From contig SLNK01000057.1 of NCBI GenBank assembly GCA_007133095.1, positions 1-10,513 of the forward strand: a DNA stretch of 10,513 bases, read 5' to 3'. Source of the DNA: Candidatus Peregrinibacteria bacterium. GTDB lineage: Bacteria; Patescibacteriota; Gracilibacteria; UBA1369; LOWO2-01-FULL-3. The position numbers and the translations under genes were made by a program. Positions 4,729 through 10,513 of the stretch are shown here, one piece after another (within the stretch, counting starts at the first letter, position 1; every line of letters starts with the position of its first letter). The notes beneath the pieces are model-generated. The model saw nothing but the letters and a program-made list of their open reading frames with translations, had not been told where the DNA came from and searched no databases.

Positions 4729-7335
4729 ATGAAGAAATATATTTACTCTTTCAGGGAAGGTTCCAGGGGCATGAAGAGCCTTCTCGGTGGAAAGGGCGCG
4801 AATTTATCCGAAATGACCAAAATCGGGATCCCGGTTCCTTTCGGTTTTACCATCTCTACCGAGGTCTGCGATATATTTACGAGAACGGGAGAATATCCGG
4901 AATCCTTCGCCGAACAACTTGAAGAAAATCTGCGCCTTTTGGAAGTGTCTATGCTCAAGAAACTGGGAGATCCCAAAGATCCCCTTCTGGTTTCCGTGCG
5001 TAGCGGAGCCGCGGCTTCCATGCCGGGGATGATGGATACTATTTTGAATCTGGGACTTAATGACGAAACCGTTAAGGGGCTTGTGAAAAAAACAGGCAAT
5101 CCCAGGTTTGCTTATGACAGTTATCGCAGGTTTGTTCAGATGTTTGGTGATGTTGTCATGGGGGTGAGTCATGATCTTTTTGAAGAGGCTTTGGAACAGA
5201 TGAAGGAAGAGGTCGGTTTTGAATCCGATACGGATTTGACCGCGGAACATTTGAAAGAATTGGTTGGCAGATATAAGAAAATAATAGCTTCAAAATCCAG
5301 TGACGAATTTCCTAAAAATCCTTTACGCCAGATGAAGGCTTCCATAGAAGCTGTTTTTAAATCCTGGAATAACCCCCGTGCCAGAAGTTATCGCCAGATC
5401 CACGGTATTACCGGTCTTTTGGGAACCGCGGTGAATATTCAAGCCATGGTTTTCGGTAATATGGGGGATGACAGCGGAACAGGTGTTACTTTTACAAGAA
5501 ATCCTTCAACCGGAGAAAAGCAGCTTTACGGTGAATTTCTTATGAACGCGCAGGGAGAAGATGTTGTCGCGGGGATAAGAACGCCCATCCCCATTCAAGA
5601 ACTTGAGAAAATAAACAAACCTATTTTTGATGAATTGATGGCGGCTACTGATAAGCTTGAAAAGCATTACAAGGATATGCAGGACATAGAATTCACGATA
5701 GAAAGGGGCAAGCTGTTTTTGTTGCAGACAAGAAACGGGAAAAGGACCGCGGAAGCTGCTGTTAACATCGCGTGTGAATTGTTTGACGAGGGATTGATAA
5801 CGAAAGAAGAGGCGTTGCTAAAAGTGGACGCTTCGCTTTTGAATCAGCTTTTGCATCCGCAAATAAAGAAAAGTGCGGAGAAAAATGTTATTGCTACCGG
5901 ACTTCCCGCTTCTCCGGGCGCCGCTACCGGTAAGATAGTTTTTAATTCCGATGATGCCACGGACATGGTGGCGGATAAGAATGAAAAAGTTATTCTTGTC
6001 AGGAAAGAAACCAGTCCGGAAGACATTAACGGTATGTGTATGGCGGAAGGGATTTTGACTTCCAGAGGAGGAATGACCAGCCATGCGGCGGTTGTTTGTC
6101 GCGGAATGGGCAAGTGTTGCGTAGCCGGATGTAACGGGATTGTTGTTAATGCGAATGCCAAGAAGCTTATAATCGGGGATATGGTACTTAATGAAGGAGC
6201 TGTTATAACTCTTGATGGTAGCACGGGAGAAGTGATTCTTGGGAAAATGGAAATGCAGATTCCCGAATTGAGTGAAAACTTCCAAAGGCTTATGACCTGG
6301 GCGGACGAATTCAGAACTCTTAAAATACGTACAAACGCAGACACTCCCGGAGATTGCAAAAAGGCTCTCAAGTTCGGGGCGGAAGGTGTTGGTCTTTGCA
6401 GGACAGAGCATATGTTTTTTGATGAAAGCAGAATACATTTGGTTCGAAAAATGATTCTGGCTAAGGATGAAAAAGGAAGATCCGAGCCTTTGAAAAAACT
6501 TCAAGAATTTCAGAGTGAAGACTTTGAAGAAATCTTTAGGGTTATGGGAGACAAGCCCGTAACGATAAGATTGTTGGATCCTCCATTGCATGAATTTCTT
6601 CCGGATACCGAAAGTTCCATAGCGGATCTGGCGAAAGAGTTTGATATGACGGCGGATGAACTCAAAGTCATTGTTTCCGGTTTAAGAGAAGTTAATCCGA
6701 TGCTGGGACACAGAGGGTGCAGGCTCGGCATAACATATCCGGATATTTATCAAATGCAGGTTCGTGCCATTACGGAGGCGGCTATGAAAGTTTCCAAGAC
6801 CGGCGTGAAAGTTTGCGCGGAAATTGAAATTCCTCTTGTCGGGACGGTTCGGGAGCTTGAATTTTTAAGAAATATTGTTAAGGAGACCATTAACGAATAC
6901 ATCGGCAAAATTAATTTTCGATACAAAATCGGTACGATGATAGAAGTTCCAAGAGCTTGTCTTACCGCCAACGATATCGCCAAAGCGGCGGACTTTTTCT
7001 CCTTCGGGACAAACGACCTGACTCAAATGACTTACGGTTATTCAAGAGATGATCTTGGAAGTTTCGTTTCCAAGTATCTGGAATTGGGGATTTTGGACGC
7101 GGACCCGATGGCTAGTATAGATCAAGATGGCGTCGGCAGACTGATGCATATTTGTGTTGAATTGGGACGTAGAGAAAAAGCGGATCTTGAGATTGGAATT
7201 TGCGGTGAACAAGCCGGAGACCCCGCATCCGTCGAATTCTGTCACAATCTTGGCCTTAATTATGTAAGTTGCAGTCCTTTCAGAGTGCCCGTTGCAAGAC
7301 TTGCGGCGGCTCAAGCGGCGATTAGGAATAAGTAG
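4729..7335 (+). CDS. ppdK: Pyruvate, phosphate dikinase
   Basis: Catalyses PEP + AMP + PPi to and from pyruvate + ATP + Pi in the cytosol. At 868 residues it is full length for the family. The N-terminal ATP-grasp domain shows GGKGANLSEM (Lys21), SVRSGAAASMPGMMDT (Arg91), TGVTFTRNPSTGEKQLYGE and LFLLQTRNGKRTAEAA. The swivelling phosphohistidine domain has LTSRGGMTSHAAVV with His452. The C-terminal PEP/pyruvate TIM barrel shows GLCRTEHMFF, VTIRLLDPPLHEFLP, EIEIPLVG, GTMIEVPRA, FFSFGTNDLTQMTYG and GICGEQAGDP with catalytic Cys825. GTNDLTQ and the PPDK-type insertions distinguish it from PEP synthase and from PTS enzyme I. In fermenters it often yields ATP from PEP while consuming PPi, but the direction here is unknown. 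The start follows a candidate promoter, with no Shine-Dalgarno. Confidence 0.98.
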   Translation: MKKYIYSFREGSRGMKSLLGGKGANLSEMTKIGIPVPFGFTISTEVCDIFTRTGEYPESFAEQLEENLRLLEVSMLKKLGDPKDPLLVSVRSGAAASMPGMMDTILNLGLNDETVKGLVKKTGNPRFAYDSYRRFVQMFGDVVMGVSHDLFEEALEQMKEEVGFESDTDLTAEHLKELVGRYKKIIASKSSDEFPKNPLRQMKASIEAVFKSWNNPRARSYRQIHGITGLLGTAVNIQAMVFGNMGDDSGTGVTFTRNPSTGEKQLYGEFLMNAQGEDVVAGIRTPIPIQELEKINKPIFDELMAATDKLEKHYKDMQDIEFTIERGKLFLLQTRNGKRTAEAAVNIACELFDEGLITKEEALLKVDASLLNQLLHPQIKKSAEKNVIATGLPASPGAATGKIVFNSDDATDMVADKNEKVILVRKETSPEDINGMCMAEGILTSRGGMTSHAAVVCRGMGKCCVAGCNGIVVNANAKKLIIGDMVLNEGAVITLDGSTGEVILGKMEMQIPELSENFQRLMTWADEFRTLKIRTNADTPGDCKKALKFGAEGVGLCRTEHMFFDESRIHLVRKMILAKDEKGRSEPLKKLQEFQSEDFEEIFRVMGDKPVTIRLLDPPLHEFLPDTESSIADLAKEFDMTADELKVIVSGLREVNPMLGHRGCRLGITYPDIYQMQVRAITEAAMKVSKTGVKVCAEIEIPLVGTVRELEFLRNIVKETINEYIGKINFRYKIGTMIEVPRACLTANDIAKAADFFSFGTNDLTQMTYGYSRDDLGSFVSKYLELGILDADPMASIDQDGVGRLMHICVELGRREKADLEIGICGEQAGDPASVEFCHNLGLNYVSCSPFRVPVARLAAAQAAIRNK

Positions 7336-7346
7336 GATGTTTTTAT

Positions 7347-7383
7347 ATTACGTTTTTTATGACGTTTTTTTATGACGTTCCTT
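7347..7383. repeat. Three-copy 12-13 bp tandem repeat, ATGACG + T-run
   Basis: Three units in a row: ATTACGTTTTTT (7347-7358), ATGACGTTTTTTT (7359-7371) and ATGACGTTCCTT (7372-7383). They occupy the gap between the convergent ppdK and nadK genes. The third copy also forms the left arm of the inverted repeat at 7371-7415, so the array may have grown by slippage or duplication of that arm. Confidence 0.7.
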
Positions 7384-7415
7384 ATGCCTTCGCTCCGCTG
7401 CGGCGGAACGTCATA
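7371..7415. repeat. Long inverted repeat (11-bp arms) between convergent genes
   Basis: TATGACGTTCC (7371-7381) and GGAACGTCATA (7405-7415) are perfect 11-base arms. The 23-base loop is GC-rich and partly self-complementary (GCC...GGC, CCGC/GCGG). It may end transcripts arriving from either side, but no U-tract follows the stem on either strand. It resembles REP-like intergenic repeats. Confidence 0.7.
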
Positions 7416-7418
7416 GCC

Positions 7419-7441
7419 GGAACGCGCCTTCGGCGCGTTCC
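7419..7441. terminator. Strong 10-bp hairpin with 3-base loop at the nadK stop
   Basis: GGAACGCGCC (7419-7428), loop TTC, GGCGCGTTCC (7432-7441) is a perfect GC-rich hairpin that includes the last base of the nadK TAG stop. Being symmetrical, it could act on both convergent transcripts. A T-run is missing after it on both strands, so block or stabilisation by structure alone is inferred. Its GGAACG arms echo the GGAACGTC arm of the preceding inverted repeat. Confidence 0.55.
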
Positions 7442-8322
7442 TAATCTCCCCAATGAAGTTTTGATCTGAGGAGACGGTAATATCTTCTGGAAGTTCTTAT
7501 CATGTAGATATTTCTGGCGCTTCGCCTGAATCTTACTTTGTCTCCGTACTTGAGCATCGTCATGTCCTGTCCGTCAATTGTCATGCCCAGAATTGTCGCT
7601 TCTTCTCTTCTACGTGTTTCTATCGTAACCGTGAGTTGTTTTTCATCCGGTATTACTATCGGTCTCATGGATAGCGCGCTCGGACAAATCGGTGTGATTA
7701 TGAGTCCTTGCAGGGAAGGATGCACTATCGGGCCTCCCGCGGAGAGGGAATGGGCGGTTGATCCTGTGGGAGTTGAAACTATCATCCCGTCGGATTTGAA
7801 TTTAACAAGTTTTATTCCGTCAACTTCCAGATCCATTTCTATCAGGCGGGCAAAAGCTCCTTGATTTATAACAACATCGTTAAGCGCCAAAAACGTTTCT
7901 ATTTTTTTACCTCCCCTGTAAACCGTCGCTCTTAGAAGGGCCCTTTTGTCAACGTGGTATTGCCCGTCAAAAATCTTATCCAGACATTCGGTCAATTTTT
8001 CCGGCCTTGTGTCCGTCAAAAACCCCAAGTTCCCAAAGTTTACTCCCAAAATCAGGACTTTTTTGCGTGAAAGGTGGCGGGACGCCTTAAGAATTGTGCC
8101 GTCTCCTCCCATCGTTATCGCCATGTCCGCTTTTTTCAAAATCTGATCTCTGGTGTGAGGTGTTTCCTTTAAAACAGGTGCCGCATATGTGTCCAAGAGC
8201 ACTTTTGCCCCTTTCTTTTTCAGGTATCGAACCAGCGCCTTCAAAGGTTTTTGGTGATGATCGATATTGCGCTTCGCAATAATCCCTACGATTTCAATCT
8301 TTTTTTTGGAAATCTTGTTCAT
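7441..8322 (-). CDS. nadK: NAD kinase
   Basis: Phosphorylates NAD to NADP using ATP or polyphosphate; cytosolic. The 293 residues are usual for the family. Visible motifs are MGGDGTIL (GGDGT at 72-76), GVNFGNLGFL (93-102), LNDVVI (Asn148, Asp149), SDGMIVSTPTGSTAHSLSAGGPIV (177-200 region) and ITPICPSALSMRPIVIPD (209-226); the C-terminus ends LHWGD. All NAD- and ATP-site motifs are intact. The gene lies 67 bases downstream of the glycosyltransferase gene on the same strand and converges with ppdK. The gap carries an extended -10-like box of its own, so independent transcription is likely. The start is the ATG at 8322-8320, seven bases after that box, with no Shine-Dalgarno. Confidence 0.97.
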   Translation of the reverse strand: MNKISKKKIEIVGIIAKRNIDHHQKPLKALVRYLKKKGAKVLLDTYAAPVLKETPHTRDQILKKADMAITMGGDGTILKASRHLSRKKVLILGVNFGNLGFLTDTRPEKLTECLDKIFDGQYHVDKRALLRATVYRGGKKIETFLALNDVVINQGAFARLIEMDLEVDGIKLVKFKSDGMIVSTPTGSTAHSLSAGGPIVHPSLQGLIITPICPSALSMRPIVIPDEKQLTVTIETRRREEATILGMTIDGQDMTMLKYGDKVRFRRSARNIYMIRTSRRYYRLLRSKLHWGD

Positions 8323-8329
8323 CGCCGTG

Positions 8330-8338
8330 ATTATGGCA
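8330..8338 (-). promoter_or_regulatory. Extended -10-like box of nadK, near-leaderless
   Basis: On the minus strand TGC followed by CATAAT (5 of 6 to consensus) ends seven bases before the nadK ATG. Initiation would fall on or one base before the start codon. No TTGACA-like -35 is seen, which an extended -10 can tolerate. Confidence 0.5.
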
Positions 8339-8389
8339 GATTTTTTGTGAGAGGGGAAGAGGGGTTGAGAATCGACGGAACTAACTTTT

Positions 8390-9499
8390 TCAGTTTTGTC
8401 CCTGTTCGGTTTTTAAAATTTCCAGCAGTTTTTCCGCGGAGGTTCGCCAGGAAAATTTTTTGGCTTGTTCCAGACCTTTTTCTGAGAATCCTTTGCGCAG
8501 GTTCGAATCTGTGAGGATTTTTACCATAGCCGCGGTTATTTCTTTCGGGTTTTCGGGATTTATGAGTATCGCGCTGTCCCCCACCACTTCCGGAACGGAA
8601 GACTTATCTGATGCTATTACCGGACAACCGCATCTCATCGCTTCAAGAGGGGGAATTCCAAATCCTTCATAAAATGATGGGAATACAAGCGCTTGGCTTA
8701 AACTGTACAGCTTCATGAGGCTTTCGTTGGAAAGGTATCCGAGGGTGTGCACCTTTTTGTTCAGATAATTCTTTCTGATCAGGTTGAAAAATTCTTCATA
8801 TCCCCAGCCTTTTTGCCCGACAACTATCAAATGGACATCGGGGTAAATTTTGTTGAGTTCGGCAAACGCTTTTATCAGTCCGGGGTAGTTTTTTCGGGGT
8901 TCTATCGTCCCGACCGCAAGAAAAAATTTGGGGGGAAGGTTCGTTTTTTCGATAAAATCTCCCAGTTTTTCTTTCTCCAGAGGTTTGAATTCTTCGGATC
9001 CCGCGCAGGGGACTATACTTATTTTGTCGGAATCGTATTTGAATTTTTTTAATAAATCCTTCTTTGTATTTTGAGAAACCGTGACCACGTGGGCGGATTT
9101 TTTCAGAGCTCTTTTAAGCGTAATCTTCTCTATCAGCGTCGCTTTTTTGTTGTGAGTGTTGGGGAAAAGGAATGCCACCAGATCGTGAACCGTTAAAATG
9201 GTCTTCACGGTTTTTGGCATCAGCGCAGGGGTTATGTAACTGGATGGCGAAAAAAATATATCGGCTCCTTCGCTCCCCACGTCCTTCGCAACCTTCATGT
9301 GCCAAATTGCGGAAGGATGATCCATTATTTTCATCTTCGCGTTTTTGTATTGTTCAAATCCGGCTACCCCTTTATTCGTGTAGAGTATGTAGCTGTTTTT
9401 TGTGTCGATTTGCAGGAGATTTGAAACGATGTGAAATGTGTACCACCCCTTACCGGTTCTTTCTCCTCCGGCTGTTCTTATATCTATCGCGATTTTCAT
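8390..9499 (-). CDS. Glycosyltransferase family 4 (GT-B fold)
   Basis: A 369-residue retaining glycosyltransferase that moves a sugar from a nucleotide-sugar donor to an unknown acceptor, probably for cell-envelope or surface polysaccharide. The N-terminal acceptor domain begins MKIAIDIRTAGGERTGKGWY, with the Gly-rich loop, and contains LTVHDLVAFLFP (102-113) and VVTVSQNTKKDL (138-149). The C-terminal donor domain has LAVGTIEPRKNYPGLIKAF (Arg202, Lys203), the EX7E motif FYEGFGIPPLEAM (Glu278, Glu286) and CGCPVIASDKSSVPEVVG. There is no signal peptide or transmembrane helix, so it acts at the cytoplasmic side. It looks like the mannosyltransferase-like part of GT4, but the sugar cannot be named. 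No other glycan genes are visible nearby. The start ATG follows an extended -10 by six bases, and the gene is divergent from the 4-TM gene. Confidence 0.93.
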   Translation of the reverse strand: MKIAIDIRTAGGERTGKGWYTFHIVSNLLQIDTKNSYILYTNKGVAGFEQYKNAKMKIMDHPSAIWHMKVAKDVGSEGADIFFSPSSYITPALMPKTVKTILTVHDLVAFLFPNTHNKKATLIEKITLKRALKKSAHVVTVSQNTKKDLLKKFKYDSDKISIVPCAGSEEFKPLEKEKLGDFIEKTNLPPKFFLAVGTIEPRKNYPGLIKAFAELNKIYPDVHLIVVGQKGWGYEEFFNLIRKNYLNKKVHTLGYLSNESLMKLYSLSQALVFPSFYEGFGIPPLEAMRCGCPVIASDKSSVPEVVGDSAILINPENPKEITAAMVKILTDSNLRKGFSEKGLEQAKKFSWRTSAEKLLEILKTEQGQN

Positions 9500-9505
9500 G
9501 GTCCG

Positions 9506-9532
9506 AGTATAGCATAGTCTTTACATTGTCGG
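9506..9532 (-). promoter_or_regulatory. Promoter of the glycosyltransferase gene, leaderless
   Basis: On the minus strand CCGACA (9532-9527; GACA matches the -35 consensus), a 15-base spacer, TGC, and TATACT (9511-9506, 5 of 6) are followed by six bases and the ATG. The predicted start is the A of ATG. It overlaps the divergent promoter for the gene at 9554. Confidence 0.6.
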
Positions 9533-9547
9533 GATTTGCGCTATTCT
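9520..9547 (+). promoter_or_regulatory. Promoter of the 4-TM protein gene, leaderless
   Basis: TTTACA (9520-9525, 5 of 6 to the -35 consensus), a 16-base spacer and TATTCT (9542-9547, 4 of 6) are followed by TTGATT and the ATG at 9554. This supports the ATG over the in-frame TTG at 9536, which lies upstream of the -10. Confidence 0.55.
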
Positions 9548-9553
9548 TTGATT

Positions 9554-10231
9554 ATGTTGAACGTACTTATTCAAAGATTTAAAAGGTTTCCCACTTCAAA
9601 AAAGGCCGTTTTTTTCGGAAGCGTTTTGGTTTTTTTGAGTGCGTTTTTGCCTTGGTATTCCGATGTGGACAGATTCCGCATTGGGAATACTTTTTTGGGT
9701 ATAACCGGGCCGCTTTATCTGGCCGGACTATTGATTATGATTGTGGGCGCGATTTCTATCGGATATATTGTTCTTCAACTTCTTAAAAAACCTCTTCCCA
9801 ATATTCCGCTTTCCGAGTCTCAAACGTATGTTTTCGGGGGAAGTTCCGTTATTTTTATGGTTGTTTTGGCCGCGTCCGTGTATTTCCATTCAAAATTCGG
9901 TGTAAATCTTGCGGATAAAAGTGCGGGTATCGGTATGTTCACGGCTATTATCGGGGGAAGTATTTTGGTTATGGGAGGTTTGTTCTTGAAGAAGACTCGC
10001 CCATCCGATGATTTTGATGAAGAAGGATTTATTCAGCCTTTGATAAAAATTGACGACAGAGAGCCTCATCATATAGAAGATCGAAGTAAGAAGGAGGTTA
10101 CGGTGGGTGATGCCGTGGAAGCTCATAAATACGGGGGTAATGTAGGGACTAAAACCTGGGATCACGCGCAGGAATCCCTTAACAATTATAATAAATCTTC
10201 CGAAGAACCTAACACAGACGATATAAGATGA
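9554..10231 (+). CDS. Four-helix membrane protein with acidic cytoplasmic tail, function unknown
   Basis: A 225-residue protein I do not recognise. A basic N-terminus (QRFKRFPTSKK) precedes hydrophobic segments at about 18-34, 47-77 (long, possibly one helix plus a re-entrant part), 91-111 and 124-145. Residues 146-225 are a hydrophilic, Asp/Glu-rich tail with SDDFDEEGF, HHIEDRSKKEV and NYNKSSEEPNTDD. The positive N-terminus and even helix count place both ends in the cytoplasm. FLPWYSDVDRFRIGNTF between helices 1 and 2 would face outside. The start is the ATG at 9554, because a promoter -10 lies just before it. The TGA stop overlaps the ATG of a zinc-ribbon gene (ATGA), so translational coupling and a shared function are likely. 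Confidence 0.8.
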   Translation: MLNVLIQRFKRFPTSKKAVFFGSVLVFLSAFLPWYSDVDRFRIGNTFLGITGPLYLAGLLIMIVGAISIGYIVLQLLKKPLPNIPLSESQTYVFGGSSVIFMVVLAASVYFHSKFGVNLADKSAGIGMFTAIIGGSILVMGGLFLKKTRPSDDFDEEGFIQPLIKIDDREPHHIEDRSKKEVTVGDAVEAHKYGGNVGTKTWDHAQESLNNYNKSSEEPNTDDIR

Positions 10232-10470
10232 TGAACAAGGACGCCCTAAGCTCGGAAATAATTTTTTATTGCAAGGATTGCGAAGATATTGTGGAAACTT
10301 TCCGTGTGGGAGGTAAATATGTTTATAAGTGTAGAAAGTGCGGAACCAAGAATGTGGCCTTCGGCACCAAGCGCAGTATTTACGGATTTTTTAGATTGGA
10401 AGAAAAGGAAGCGAAAGAAGCAAAAAAGAAACTTTCCAAAGAGGGACAAGCATCTTCAGGAAAAAATTAA
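10228..10470 (+). CDS. Small zinc-ribbon protein with basic helical tail
   Basis: An 80-residue protein. Cys15-x2-Cys18 (FYCKDCED) and Cys35-x2-Cys38 (YKCRKCGT) form a classic four-cysteine zinc ribbon separated by a beta-hairpin-like VETFRVGGKYVY. A highly charged Lys/Glu helix follows at 57-71 (EEKEAKEAKKKLSKEG). A nucleic-acid or protein-binding adaptor is inferred; no specific family is recognised. The ATG overlaps the stop of the membrane-protein gene by four bases; a second ATG directly follows at 10231. Coupled translation is the likely way of expression, since no Shine-Dalgarno is seen. Confidence 0.8.
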   Translation: MMNKDALSSEIIFYCKDCEDIVETFRVGGKYVYKCRKCGTKNVAFGTKRSIYGFFRLEEKEAKEAKKKLSKEGQASSGKN

Positions 10471-10472
10471 AT

Positions 10473-10508
10473 TTTTTTAACGAAAATTTAATAACCCTGT
10501 GATATAAG
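10473..10508 (+). promoter_or_regulatory. Second copy of the AT-rich block with extended -10 TGA-TATAAG
   Basis: TTTTTTAACG, AA, AATTTAAT (10473-10492), ten bases, then TATAAG (10503-10508), preceded by TGA as in an extended -10. It matches 511-546 base for base in layout. It probably drives a plus-strand gene beyond the right edge; that gene is not visible. Confidence 0.45.
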
Positions 10509-10513
10509 GCTTG

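Noticed and set aside
5818..6591. 257-codon minus-strand open frame inside ppdK
   Set aside because: It is antisense to fully conserved PPDK sequence and matches no family by eye; long antisense frames are common in such genes.
7347..7383. CRISPR array
   Set aside because: The three 12-13 base units are directly adjacent with no spacers, and no cas gene is near.
9536..9553. TTG start adding six residues to the 4-TM protein
   Set aside because: It lies upstream of the -10 box TATTCT at 9542-9547, so it would not be in the mRNA if that promoter is right.
8390..10231. Alternative genetic code with UGA read as glycine
   Set aside because: TGA ends the glycosyltransferase and 4-TM genes at sensible lengths, the latter in an ATGA overlap; conserved genes contain no in-frame TGA.
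10461..10478. AAAAAAT-TAA-ATTTTTT as a terminator for the zinc-ribbon gene
   Set aside because: The stem has no G-C pair and overlaps the stop codon and the promoter-like block; too weak to call.

Overview
The window reads as chromosomal DNA of a small-genome, fermentative bacterium, most likely a member of the Patescibacteria/CPR (Parcubacteria-like). This placement is inference. It rests on a secreted lamin-tail-domain protein of the style common in that group, on several short hypothetical proteins, and on the absence of a recognisable Shine-Dalgarno sequence before any of the ten genes. TGA is used as a normal stop (glycosyltransferase and 4-TM genes), so the UGA=Gly code of SR1/Gracilibacteria does not apply. 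No rRNA, tRNA, CRISPR array, transposase or phage gene was seen.

Layout. 1-422 (-): N-terminal part of a type I L-asparaginase running off the left edge. 423-600: AT-rich intergenic stretch with an asparaginase promoter and a block that recurs at the right edge. 601-2889 (+): two exported proteins. The first is a lamin-tail + cohesin-like + FN3 + dockerin protein; the second is a cohesin-like protein with a C-terminal membrane anchor. 2996-7335 (+): a small helix-turn-helix/coiled-coil protein, glutamate dehydrogenase, and pyruvate, phosphate dikinase. 7336-7440: convergent intergenic region packed with tandem and inverted repeats. 7441-9499 (-): NAD kinase preceded by a family 4 glycosyltransferase. 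9500-9553: a compact divergent promoter region. 9554-10470 (+): a four-helix membrane protein overlapping a zinc-ribbon protein by ATGA. 10471-10513: probable promoter of a gene outside the window.

How the parts may work together. The two exported proteins look like a minimal cell-surface cohesin-dockerin display: one protein carries a dockerin, its neighbour a tethered cohesin-like domain. Because the dockerin protein also has its own cohesin-like domain, head-to-tail chains on the anchor are conceivable. This is the most interesting hypothesis in the window. Asparaginase, glutamate dehydrogenase and PPDK fit amino-acid use with PEP/pyruvate-linked ATP formation, and NAD kinase makes NADP. 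These are separate transcription units and the link between them is only metabolic inference.

A second theme is expression signals. At four starts (asparaginase, NAD kinase, glycosyltransferase, 4-TM protein) a -10-like hexamer ends 6 or 7 nt before the ATG. That would place the transcription start at or next to the start codon, implying leaderless mRNAs.
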